The translations under genes and the position numbers were made by a program. 64,000 nucleotides of DNA from Mangrovicoccus algicola (lineage in GTDB: Bacteria; Pseudomonadota; Alphaproteobacteria; Rhodobacterales; Rhodobacteraceae), in assembly GCF_014903745.1 (NCBI RefSeq), contig NZ_JACVXA010000009.1, positions 39,379-103,378 on the forward strand, given 5' to 3'. This document shows, in pieces, positions 16,967 to 24,904 of this stretch (positions are counted from its first letter, which is position 1; the number at the start of each line of letters is the position of its first letter). A model generated the notes under the pieces. It made no database searches. It was not told the origin of the DNA and worked only from the letters and a program-made list of their open reading frames with translations.

Positions 16967-17928
16967 GCATCGAGGGGGCGATGACCATGACCGGTGCAGC
17001 CCCCTTCTTCGCGGCCGAAAGCGGCGCGCCCCCCGGGGCGGGCGCGGTATGGCGCCGGACCCCGGATGGCGTGCGGCTGCGCATCGGCGTGCTGGCCCGC
17101 GGGACGCGCGGCACGGTCCTATGCTTTCCCGGGCGCACCGAGTACCTGGAGAAATACGGCCCCACGGCCCGCGACCTGGAGGCGGCCGGCTATTCCATGG
17201 TCGCGATCGACTGGCGCGGCCAGGGGCTGGCCGACCGGCTGCTGCCGGATGCCGCGCTGGGTCATGTCGGGCGCTTCTCTGATTACCAGGCGGATGTCGC
17301 GGCGCTGACGGCCCATGCCGCGGAGGCCGGGCTGCCCCGCCCCTGGTTCCTCCTGGCGCATTCCATGGGCGGCGCCATCGGGCTCGAGGCGCTGGAGGCC
17401 GGGCTTGCGGTCCGGGCTGCCGTCTTCACCGCGCCCATGTGGCATGTCACGATCCCGCCCCTGGCCCGGCCCGCCGCGCGGATCATCCCGCCGCTGGCCG
17501 AACGGCTGGGCCTGTGGCGCCGGGCGCTGCCGGGCATGTCGCGCCACGCCTACATCCTGCAGGCCGATCCCGCCGACAACCTGCTGACCGGCGATGCCGG
17601 GACCTTCCGCTGGTTCCGCTCGCATCTGCGCAACCACCCGGAACTGGCGCTGGCCGCCCCGACGCTGCGCTGGTTCTCCGAGGCGATGCGGGCCTGCGAC
17701 CGGCTGAACCGCGCCCCGCTGCCGGACCTGCCGGCAAGGGTGTTCCTGGGCAGCCGGGAAAGGATCGTCAGCACGCAAAGCATCCGCGCCCAGGTCGCGC
17801 GCTGGCCCGGCGCGGAACTGGTCGAGCTTGCGGAGGGGCGGCACGAGGTGCTGATGGAAGCCCCCCCGCTGCGCGGGCAGGTCATCGCCGGGATGATCGC
17901 GCTCTTCGACGCGCATTGCGGCATCTGA
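16963..17928 (+). CDS. Alpha/beta hydrolase, lysophospholipase-like
   Basis: A 321-residue hydrolase. The nucleophile elbow is LAHSMGGAIG, the oxyanion region is VLCFPGRTEYLEKYG, and the final His is in AEGRHEVLMEA near the C-terminus. IDWRGQGLADRL is typical of the monoglyceride lipase/lysophospholipase group. There is no signal peptide, so it is likely cytoplasmic. It is coupled (ATGA) to the SCP2 protein upstream. A second ATG at 16981 is also possible. Confidence 0.88.
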   Translation: MSIEGAMTMTGAAPFFAAESGAPPGAGAVWRRTPDGVRLRIGVLARGTRGTVLCFPGRTEYLEKYGPTARDLEAAGYSMVAIDWRGQGLADRLLPDAALGHVGRFSDYQADVAALTAHAAEAGLPRPWFLLAHSMGGAIGLEALEAGLAVRAAVFTAPMWHVTIPPLARPAARIIPPLAERLGLWRRALPGMSRHAYILQADPADNLLTGDAGTFRWFRSHLRNHPELALAAPTLRWFSEAMRACDRLNRAPLPDLPARVFLGSRERIVSTQSIRAQVARWPGAELVELAEGRHEVLMEAPPLRGQVIAGMIALFDAHCGI

Positions 17929-18067
17929 GCATTTGCGGGGCCGGGGGCGGATGGCTACCTCTGGATCGCGACCGCCCGGAGGGGCCAGCATCCATCGCCT
18001 GGTGCCCCGCAGCGGGCCGGGGACCGGGGCGGGCGGCGCGGTGATGCGTCGAGCAGCGAGGACCCAG

Positions 18068-18772
18068 ATGACCGATTTCCAGCGCTATGCCGTCTACTAC
18101 CTGCCACCCGAGGGCGCGCTTGCCGAATTCGGCGCAAGCTGGCTGGGCTGGGACGCGGCAGAGGGGCGGGCCGTGCCGCATCCCGCCGATCTCGATCCCG
18201 GGCTCGACATCGCTGCCCTTACCGCGACGCCGCGCCGCTACGGGTTCCACGCGACGATCAAGCCGCCCTTCCGCCTGGCTGCAGGGCGCAGCGCGCGGGA
18301 ACTGTCCATCGCCTTCCACGACTTCTGCGCCCGCCAGCAGCCGGTGATGCTGGAGCGGCTGGAACTGACACGGCTGGGCGGCTTCCTGGCGCTGACCCCC
18401 CCGGGGGATACCGGCGCGCTGGCACGGCTCGCCGCGGCGGCGGTGCGCGACCTGGACGGGTTCCGCGCCCCCGCCCCCGAGGCCGAGCTGGCCCGGCGCC
18501 GCGGGGCCGGACTGTCGCCGCGGCAGGAGGAGAACCTGGCGCGCTGGGGCTATCCCCATGTGATGGAGGAATTCCGGTTTCACATGACGCTCAGCGGGCG
18601 GATCGCCGATGCGCAGCAGCGCGCGCGGCTGCAGGCAGCCCTGGCGCCGGTGCTGGAACCGATCCTGCCCGCGCCCTTCGGCATCGACACGCTCTGCCTG
18701 GTGGGCGCCGATGCCGAGGACCGGTTCCGCCTGATCGAGAGACTGCAGCTGCGCGGCCAGCCCGAATCCTGA
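18068..18772 (+). CDS. DUF1045 2H-phosphoesterase family protein
   Basis: A 234-residue protein with both HxT motifs of the 2H phosphoesterase fold: RYGFHATIKPPF near residue 60 and EFRFHMTLSGRI near residue 160. DUF1045 proteins are usually found beside C-P lyase (phn) genes and are presumed to act on cyclic ribose phosphates made there. No phn genes are visible here. The gene does directly precede a PHO box, so a phosphate link is plausible. The start is ATG 18068 behind GAGGACCCAG. The product ends 92 bases before the plcP start. Confidence 0.85.
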   Translation: MTDFQRYAVYYLPPEGALAEFGASWLGWDAAEGRAVPHPADLDPGLDIAALTATPRRYGFHATIKPPFRLAAGRSARELSIAFHDFCARQQPVMLERLELTRLGGFLALTPPGDTGALARLAAAAVRDLDGFRAPAPEAELARRRGAGLSPRQEENLARWGYPHVMEEFRFHMTLSGRIADAQQRARLQAALAPVLEPILPAPFGIDTLCLVGADAEDRFRLIERLQLRGQPES

Positions 18773-18820
18773 GCCCGCGCGGGCGCCGCACCGGGCGGCA
18801 GTCTGCCGCCCCCGCGCGGG

Positions 18821-18838
18821 CTGTCATGACGCTGTCAC
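18821..18838 (+). promoter_or_regulatory. PHO box (PhoB site) upstream of plcP-btaAB
   Basis: CTGTCATGACGCTGTCAC consists of two CTGTCAY half-sites separated by four bases, which agrees with the PhoB consensus. It lies 26 bases before the chosen plcP ATG. A weak -10 element TCTAGG follows 10 bases later (18849-18854). The box takes the place of a -35 element, as in PhoB-activated promoters. Confidence 0.9.
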
Positions 18839-18864
18839 GCAAACCGTGTCTAGGAACGGCCAGC

Positions 18865-19740
18865 ATGACACCGACCGCCCCTCTTCCCGGGGTCCCGGCC
18901 AGCTGCCGGACCCTCTTCGTCTCGGATATCCACCTGGGCACCCGCGGCTGCCAGGCCGGGATGTTCCTCGATTTCCTCGACCATGTGGAGGCCGAACGGA
19001 TCTACCTGGTCGGCGACATCTTCGACGGCTGGCGGCTGCGCCGCGGCTGGCACTGGCCGCAGCCGCACAACAACGTCGTGGAGGCCCTGCTGGCGCGCGC
19101 GCATGAAGGCGTCCCGGTCATCTACATCCCCGGCAACCATGACGAGGTGATGCGCCGCTACCTGGGCACGCATTTCGGCGGCATCGACGTGCGCGACGAG
19201 GATACCCATGTCACCGCCGACGGGCGCCGCCTCCTGGTCGTTCATGGCGACAAGTTCGACGTGGTGGTGATGAATGCGCGCTGGCTGGCCCATGTCGGCG
19301 ACTGGGCCTACACGGTCACGCTCTGCGCGAACACCTGGTACAACCGCGTCCGCCGCCTCTGGGGCGGGCAGTACTGGTCGCTGTCCAACTGGGCCAAGCA
19401 ATCGGTCAAGCGCGCGGTCAGCTTCATCGGCGAATTCGAGAAGGTGCTGGCCGACGAGGCCCATCGCGGCGGCTATGACGGGATCGTCTGCGGCCATATC
19501 CACAAGGCCGAGATGACGCGGCTGGGCGATGTGCTCTATGTCAATTGCGGCGACTGGGTGGAAAGCTGCACCGCGATCGTCGAGGATCATGACGGCGGCC
19601 TGCGCCTGGTCGACTGGGCGGACCTGGTGCGCGAGCGCGCCAGGGCGGAGCGGGACCGGGCCCGCGATGCCCGCGGCGAGGATCGCGGGGGCCGCCGCAG
19701 GAAACAGAAGAAATCCAAGAAGACCAAGGCCGCCTCCTGA
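18865..19740 (+). CDS. plcP: Metallophosphoesterase, PlcP-type phospholipase C
   Basis: A 291-residue calcineurin-like phosphoesterase with metal-site motifs FVSDIHLG (D21, H23), VGDIFDGW (D51), IPGNHDE (N91, H92), VVHGDKFD (H127) and CGHIHKAE (H211, H213), and a Lys/Arg-rich C-terminus. General annotation would say UDP-2,3-diacylglucosamine hydrolase-like. The PHO box and the btaAB genes behind it point instead to PlcP, which cleaves phosphatidylcholine/ethanolamine to diacylglycerol under phosphate starvation. I chose ATG 18865 because the alternative ATG at 18826 lies inside the PHO box. The predicted mRNA leader is very short. Confidence 0.85.
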   Translation: MTPTAPLPGVPASCRTLFVSDIHLGTRGCQAGMFLDFLDHVEAERIYLVGDIFDGWRLRRGWHWPQPHNNVVEALLARAHEGVPVIYIPGNHDEVMRRYLGTHFGGIDVRDEDTHVTADGRRLLVVHGDKFDVVVMNARWLAHVGDWAYTVTLCANTWYNRVRRLWGGQYWSLSNWAKQSVKRAVSFIGEFEKVLADEAHRGGYDGIVCGHIHKAEMTRLGDVLYVNCGDWVESCTAIVEDHDGGLRLVDWADLVRERARAERDRARDARGEDRGGRRRKQKKSKKTKAAS

Positions 19741-19762
19741 CGCGGCACCGGGGCAGAGGACC

Positions 19763-20992
19763 ATGACAGATCACAGCATTGCGCGCCGTCAGCTCGGCGG
19801 AGCCGTCCACCAGCGATCCGCGCTTTCCGCCACGGGCGCGCTGGAACGCATCTTCTCGGGGCTCTTCACCGGGCTGGTCTATGCCCAGATCTGGGAGGAT
19901 CCGGTGGTCGACATGCAGGCGCTGGAGCTGGGGCCCGGCGACCGGCTGGTCTGCATCGCCTCGGGCGGGTGCAACATGATGAGCTATCTCGCGGCCGGAC
20001 CGGCGGGCATCACCGCCGTCGATCTCAGCCCGGCCCATGTGGCGCTGAACCGGCTCAAGCTGGCCGCCGCGCGGACCCTGCCGGGCCATGCGGAATTCTA
20101 CGAATTCTTCGGCCATGCCGACCGGCCGGGCAACCCGGCGCTCTATGACCGCTACATCGCCCCCGGGCTCGATGCCGAGAGCCGCGCCTTCTGGGAGGCC
20201 CGGCAGGGCCGCCTGCGCCGCCGCATCGACATGTTCGCCCACGGCTTCTACCGCTACGGGGTGCTGGGCCGGTTCATCGCCGCCGCGCATCTGGTCGCCG
20301 GGCTGGGGCGGGTCGATTTCCGTCCGCTCCTGGCGGCGCGGAACCTGGAGGACCAGCGCGCCTTCTTCGAGGCCGAGGTCGCGCCGCTTTTCGAGACGCG
20401 CGGGCTGCGCTTCATCGCGCGGCGCAGGGCATCGCTTTTCGGGCTGGGCATCCCGCCCGCGCAATTCGACAAGCTCGCCGCCGAGGGCGGCGGCGACATC
20501 GTGCCGGTGCTGCGCGAACGCACGCGCAAGCTGATCTGCGACTTCCCGATCTCGGAAAACTATTTCGCCTGGGCCGCCTTCAACCGCGGCTACCGCCCCG
20601 ACGGCACCGGCCCGGTTCCGCCCTATCTGGAGGCCGCCAACTGGGACGCCCTGCGCGCCGGGGCCGGACGCGTCGAGGTGCTCAACCGCAACCTGACCGA
20701 CATGCTGGCCGGCAAACCCGATGCCAGCCAGGATGCCTATGTGCTGCTGGATGCCCAGGACTGGATGACCGACGCGCAGCTGAACGCCCTCTGGAGCCAG
20801 ATCACCCGCACCGCACGGCCCGGCGCGCGCGTGATCTTCCGCACCGGCGGGGCGCCCGACATCCTGCCCGGCCGGGTGGCCGATGCGACGCTGAGGCGCT
20901 GGACCAGCGATCCCGGCGCGGGTCAGCTGTTCTGGCAGAGGGACCGTTCGGCCATCTATGGCGGTTTCCACAGGTATACCTTCCGGAAGTAG
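19763..20992 (+). CDS. btaA: S-adenosylmethionine:diacylglycerol 3-amino-3-carboxypropyl transferase
   Basis: A 409-residue BtaA (DUF3419) that moves the aminocarboxypropyl group of SAM to diacylglycerol, the first step of betaine lipid (DGTS) synthesis. Seen are LVYAQIWEDPVVDMQALEL, the SAM-site region LVCIASGGCNMMSYL followed by TAVDLSPAHVALNRLK, and the C-terminal VLLDAQDWM and RVIFRTGG. The ribosome binding site is AGAGGA before ATG 19763. It follows plcP by 22 bases and precedes btaB by 7. Confidence 0.95.
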   Translation: MTDHSIARRQLGGAVHQRSALSATGALERIFSGLFTGLVYAQIWEDPVVDMQALELGPGDRLVCIASGGCNMMSYLAAGPAGITAVDLSPAHVALNRLKLAAARTLPGHAEFYEFFGHADRPGNPALYDRYIAPGLDAESRAFWEARQGRLRRRIDMFAHGFYRYGVLGRFIAAAHLVAGLGRVDFRPLLAARNLEDQRAFFEAEVAPLFETRGLRFIARRRASLFGLGIPPAQFDKLAAEGGGDIVPVLRERTRKLICDFPISENYFAWAAFNRGYRPDGTGPVPPYLEAANWDALRAGAGRVEVLNRNLTDMLAGKPDASQDAYVLLDAQDWMTDAQLNALWSQITRTARPGARVIFRTGGAPDILPGRVADATLRRWTSDPGAGQLFWQRDRSAIYGGFHRYTFRK

Positions 20993-20999
20993 GATCGGC

Positions 21000-21659
21000 A
21001 TGAAGGCAGATTTCCGCCACGGCGAGCTGATGGACCGGGTCTACCGGCACCAGGCGGCCATCTACGACCTGACGCGCAAATACTACCTTCTGGGCCGCGA
21101 CCGGCTGATCGACGACCTGGAGATGGCCCCCGATGCCGCGATCCTCGAAATCGCCTGCGGCACCGGGCGCAACCTGATCCGCATCGGCCGCCGCTATCCC
21201 GAGGCCCAGCTTTACGGCGTCGACATTTCCGGCGCCATGCTGCGCCAGGCCTCGAAGAACAGCAGCCACGCGGCGATGAACTGGCGCATCAGGCTGGCCA
21301 AGGCCGATGCCTGCGCCTTCGATCCGCAGATGACGCTGAAACGCGCGCAATTCGACCGGATCGTCTTCAGCTACTGCCTGTCGATGATCCCCGACTGGCA
21401 GGGCGCGCTGGAGCACGCGGTGACGATGCTGGCCCCCGGCGGGCGCATCCATATCGTCGATTTCGGGGCGCAGGACCGCCTGCCGCGCTGGTTCGGGGGG
21501 GGCATCCGCTGGTGGCTGTCGAAATTCCATGTTGCCCCCCGCCCCGATCTGGGCGACGCGCTGCACCGGATCGCCGCCGCGCACGGGCTGCAGGCGGAAA
21601 CCCGGTCGCATTGCCGCGGCTACGCCGTAATCGCCACGCTGAGGAGACCTGCCGCATGA
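21000..21659 (+). CDS. btaB: Diacylglycerylhomoserine N-methyltransferase
   Basis: A 219-residue class I methyltransferase that adds three methyl groups to diacylglycerylhomoserine to give DGTS. The SAM motif is ILEIACGTGRNLIRIGRRYP near residue 45, followed by LYGVDISGAMLRQA, FDRIVFSYCLSMIPDWQGAL and a motif III-like GGRIHIVDFG. Identification rests on the fold plus its position directly after btaA. The stop overlaps the next start as ATGA. Confidence 0.94.
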   Translation: MKADFRHGELMDRVYRHQAAIYDLTRKYYLLGRDRLIDDLEMAPDAAILEIACGTGRNLIRIGRRYPEAQLYGVDISGAMLRQASKNSSHAAMNWRIRLAKADACAFDPQMTLKRAQFDRIVFSYCLSMIPDWQGALEHAVTMLAPGGRIHIVDFGAQDRLPRWFGGGIRWWLSKFHVAPRPDLGDALHRIAAAHGLQAETRSHCRGYAVIATLRRPAA

Positions 21660-22033
21660 TCGCCGCGCTCGACCACCTGGTGCTGACCACCGAACACGAG
21701 GAGACCTGCATCGCCTTCTATACCGGCCTCCTGGGCATGGAGCTGCAGAGCTTCGGCGCGGGCCGCCGCGCCTTCCGTTTCGGCGACCAGAAGATCAACC
21801 TGCATCTGAAGGGACGCGAATTCGAGCCCAAGGCGCGCATCCCGCAGCCCGGCGCGCTGGATCTGTGCCTTCTGGCCGCGATCCCGCTAGAGGAGGTCAT
21901 CGCCCGGCTGCACGCCGCGGGGATGACGATCGAGGAAGGCCCGGTCGCCCGCACCGGCGCGCGCGGACCGATCCGCTCGGTCTACCTGCGCGATCCCGAC
22001 GGCAACCTGATCGAGATTTCCAGCTACGGCTGA
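21656..22033 (+). CDS. VOC-family (glyoxalase/dioxygenase fold) protein coupled to btaB
   Basis: A 125-residue vicinal-oxygen-chelate protein: LDHLVLTTEHEETCIAFYTG with His7 as a probable metal ligand, FRFGDQKINLHLKG with a His ligand, and YLRDPDGNLIEISSYG with the terminal Glu ligand. Such folds include glyoxalases, extradiol dioxygenases and resistance proteins. The start lies within the btaB stop (ATGA) behind GGAGAC, so it is part of the PHO-box operon. A lipid-related function has no direct support, and its reaction is unknown. Confidence 0.85.
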   Translation: MIAALDHLVLTTEHEETCIAFYTGLLGMELQSFGAGRRAFRFGDQKINLHLKGREFEPKARIPQPGALDLCLLAAIPLEEVIARLHAAGMTIEEGPVARTGARGPIRSVYLRDPDGNLIEISSYG

Positions 22034-22040
22034 GCGCCGC

Positions 22041-22202
22041 TCAGTCCTGCTTCGGCCGGTCGTCATACCGGCCCGAGAGGATGCGCCGGGCATCGCCCTC
22101 GGGGTCGTCATACTGGTTGGCGCGCAGGGACCACAGGAAGGCCCCCAGCCCGGCCGCCCCCAGGATCAGCGAGGCCGGGATCAGGATGGCCAGGATCTCC
22201 AT
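22041..22202 (-). CDS. ccoS: Cbb3 oxidase maturation protein CcoS
   Basis: A 53-residue single-pass membrane protein: MEILAILIPASLILGAAGLG, then FLWSLRANQYDDPEGDARRIL, the classic CcoS signature. It is needed for cofactor (haem/CuB) insertion into the CcoN subunit. The ATG shares its A with the ccoI stop (TGATG). It ends 8 bases from the convergent VOC gene. Confidence 0.95.
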   Translation of the reverse strand: MEILAILIPASLILGAAGLGAFLWSLRANQYDDPEGDARRILSGRYDDRPKQD

Positions 22203-24406
22203 CAGCGCAGCCTCAGCGCGTTCAGCGACACGGTGACGGAACTCAGCGACATGGCCGCGGCGGCGATCAGCGGCGAGCAGAGCCCGGCCACGGCCAGCGG
22301 CACCGCCAGGATGTTGTAGACCGTCGCGATGCGGAAATTGCCGCGGATCCGCCGCACCGCGCTGATCGCGGTCTGCCGCGCCGCCGGGATCGCGGAGAGA
22401 TCGGCCTGCAGCAGCACCATGTCCGAGGCCGCCCGCGCCGCCTCCAGCCCGGTCGCGGGCGAGATCGAGACATGCGCCGCCGCCAGCGCCGCGGTGTCGT
22501 TCAGCCCGTCGCCCACCATCAGCACCTTGCCGCCCTGCGCCGACAGCAGCCGGATATGGGCGGCCTTGTCCTGCGGCAGCACGGCCGCGCGCCAGTCCTC
22601 GATCCCCAGGCTCCAGGCCAGGGCCGCGACGGCAGGCGCCCGGTCGCCCGAGAGCAGGCAGATGCGCATCCCCTGCGCGCGCAGCTTCTCCACGGTGTCC
22701 CGCGCGCCGGGGCGCAGGCGGTCGCGCAGGGTGATGGCCACGGCCTCGCCCTCGCCCAGCCGCATCCACACCGCGCTGCCTCCCGGCTGGACCGGCCCGG
22801 CACCGCCGGTCCAGTCGGGGCGCCCGATCCGCAGGCGCTGGCCTTCCCAGCGTGCCTCGATCCCGAAACCCGGAACCTCGCGCACGGCCTCCAGCGGCGC
22901 GGGGACGGCCCCCGCCGCCTGCGCCGCGCGGGCGATGGCCCGGGCCATCGGGTGGGCCGAAACCGCCGTCACCCCCGCCGCCAGCGCCTGCATCCGCTGG
23001 GGCAGCTCGGCAAAGCCCTGCACCTCCGGCTCGCTCAGCGTCAGCGTGCCGGTCTTGTCGAAAACGACGATGTCGGTCTCCGCCAGCCGCTCCAGCGCGG
23101 TCGCATCCTTGATCAGGACCCCGCGGCGGAACAGCCGTCCCGAGGCGGCGGTGGTCACGGCGGGAACGGCAAGCGCCAGAGCGCAGGGGCAGGTGATGAT
23201 CAGCACCGCCGCCGCGATGTTCAGCGCAAGCCGCAGATCCCCCGTCCCCGCCAGCCAGCCCACCGCCGCGAGGGCTGCCAGCAGATGCACGCCCGGCGCA
23301 TAGAGCCGCGCCGCCCGGTCGGCCAGCGACGAATATTGCGACCGCCCGCTCTCGGCGACGGCGACGAGGTCGGTCAAGGCATGCAGCGAGGTATCGCGCC
23401 CCACCGCCGTGGCGCGCAGCACCAGCGGGCCGACCAGGTTCACCTCCCCGGCCTGCACCGCCAGGCCCGGTCCGGCCGCCACCGGCTGGCTTTCCCCGGT
23501 CAGGAGGCTGCGGTCGAGCTCGGATATGCCCTCCGTCACCACCCCGTCCACCGGAATGCGGCTGCCGGGCCAGACCCGGATCAGGTCGCCCGCCGCAAGA
23601 TCCGCCTGGGCGACCGTCTCTTCCTGCCCGTCGCGCAGGCGCGTTGCGCGCGGCACTTCCAGCGCGGCCAGTTCCTGCGCCGCCGAACGGGCCGCGCTGC
23701 GGGTGCGGTGATCCAGGTAGCGCCCCGCCAGAAGGAAGAAGCACAGCATCAGCGTGGCGTCGAAATAGGCCTGCGCCCCGGATTGCGCCGTCTCGTAGAC
23801 CGAGGTGGCCAGCGTCAGCACGATCGCCAGGGTGATCGGCACATCCATGTTCAGCTGCCCGCGGCGCAGGGCGGCCAGCGCGCTGCGGTAGAAGGGCTGC
23901 CCGGCAAAGGCCGCCGCCGGCAGGGCGATCAGCGCGCTGATCCAGTGGAACATGTCGCGCGTCGCGCCCTCGGCCCCGGACCAGACGGAGATCGACAGCA
24001 GCATGACATTCATCGCGGCGAAGCCGGCCACGCCCAGGCGCATCAGCAGGTCGCGCCCGCCCGGATCGGGGCCGGCAGGCTCCAGCGCCCCGGGATCGAG
24101 TTCGCGCGCCGCATATCCCGCCACCGCCAGCGCGGCACAGAGCGCCTCGGGCGACACCCCGGTTCCCGCCTCGATCTCGGCACGCCGCCGGGTCAGGTTG
24201 ACCCGCGCCGCGCGCACGCCGGCGACCTCTTCCAGCGCGCGTTCCACCGCCAGCATGTCGCGCGCCTCCGACAGTTCCGGGACCGACAGGACGATGCGCA
24301 CCGCCTGGCCCTCGCGCAGCCGCGCGACCATGGCCTGCGGATCGGTGCCGAAGCAGCCGGGGCAGCCCGCGCCGCCGGGAATGTCGGGGGATTCAGCCAG
24401 CGCCAT
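22202..24406 (-). CDS. ccoI: P1B-type copper-transporting ATPase CcoI
   Basis: A 734-residue heavy-metal ATPase that exports Cu(I) for CuB assembly of cbb3 oxidase. Motifs are an N-terminal CPGCFGTD, an HMA-like segment, the translocation motif TCPCALALAVP, the phosphorylation site VVFDKTGTLTLSEPEV, SAHPMARAI (the HP motif) and the hinge MVGDGLNDTAALAAAHVSI. It is in the ccoGHIS order, 3 bases after ccoH and overlapping ccoS. Confidence 0.96.
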   Translation of the reverse strand: MALAESPDIPGGAGCPGCFGTDPQAMVARLREGQAVRIVLSVPELSEARDMLAVERALEEVAGVRAARVNLTRRRAEIEAGTGVSPEALCAALAVAGYAARELDPGALEPAGPDPGGRDLLMRLGVAGFAAMNVMLLSISVWSGAEGATRDMFHWISALIALPAAAFAGQPFYRSALAALRRGQLNMDVPITLAIVLTLATSVYETAQSGAQAYFDATLMLCFFLLAGRYLDHRTRSAARSAAQELAALEVPRATRLRDGQEETVAQADLAAGDLIRVWPGSRIPVDGVVTEGISELDRSLLTGESQPVAAGPGLAVQAGEVNLVGPLVLRATAVGRDTSLHALTDLVAVAESGRSQYSSLADRAARLYAPGVHLLAALAAVGWLAGTGDLRLALNIAAAVLIITCPCALALAVPAVTTAASGRLFRRGVLIKDATALERLAETDIVVFDKTGTLTLSEPEVQGFAELPQRMQALAAGVTAVSAHPMARAIARAAQAAGAVPAPLEAVREVPGFGIEARWEGQRLRIGRPDWTGGAGPVQPGGSAVWMRLGEGEAVAITLRDRLRPGARDTVEKLRAQGMRICLLSGDRAPAVAALAWSLGIEDWRAAVLPQDKAAHIRLLSAQGGKVLMVGDGLNDTAALAAAHVSISPATGLEAARAASDMVLLQADLSAIPAARQTAISAVRRIRGNFRIATVYNILAVPLAVAGLCSPLIAAAAMSLSSVTVSLNALRLR

Positions 24407-24409
24407 GGA

Positions 24410-24904
24410 TCAGCTCCTGCCGTCGCGCACGGGAAGGGGAATGCGCCGGAAGAACGCCGTCCCGTCGGCGGCCACCGCGCGCAGGCGGATGTTCCAGTTG
24501 CCGTCTTCCAGCCGCAGCGGGGTGGCGTAGACGGCGCCCTTGCGGGTGAATTCCGGGGTCACATCATCGCGCGTCGAGGTCGCCCAGCCGACCAGCGCCG
24601 CCATGGAGGCGATCTCGGCCGGGCCGCCATCCGGGCCGGTGATGGCGATCTCCAGGACGCCGTCGCCGTAATCCGCCCGCACCCCCCAGCCAAGCGCCAT
24701 CTGCGCGGCCCGGGCGCGGTCGAATTCCTGGCTGGCCTGGTAGCTGCTGGCGGTCTCGATCCCCGGGAAGGTTGCGACCGCCTTCCAGGCCAGCAGCATG
24801 TTGACCGCGATCACCGTGCCGAAACCGGCCAGCGCGATGGCAAGCACCTTGCCCCCCGTCAGCCTGCCGGTCGCCAGCTTGCCTGTCACCTTGGCGCTCA
24901 TCAT
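24410..24904 (-). CDS. ccoH: CcoH/FixH family protein
   Basis: A 164-residue protein with one N-terminal transmembrane helix (GKVLAIALAGFGTVIAVNMLLAWKAV) and a periplasmic FixH domain with SSYQASQEFDRARAAQMALGW and GNWNIRLRAVAADGTAF. It helps assembly and stability of cbb3 oxidase. Tandem ATGs at 24904 and 24901 overlap the ccoG stop (ATGATGA). Confidence 0.94.
   Translation of the reverse strand: MMSAKVTGKLATGRLTGGKVLAIALAGFGTVIAVNMLLAWKAVATFPGIETASSYQASQEFDRARAAQMALGWGVRADYGDGVLEIAITGPDGGPAEIASMAALVGWATSTRDDVTPEFTRKGAVYATPLRLEDGNWNIRLRAVAADGTAFFRRIPLPVRDGRS

Noticed and set aside
18826..18864. Upstream ATG for the plcP gene adding 13 residues
   Set aside because: It lies within the PHO box, so it would fall upstream of the likely transcript start, and the added residues are not family-like.
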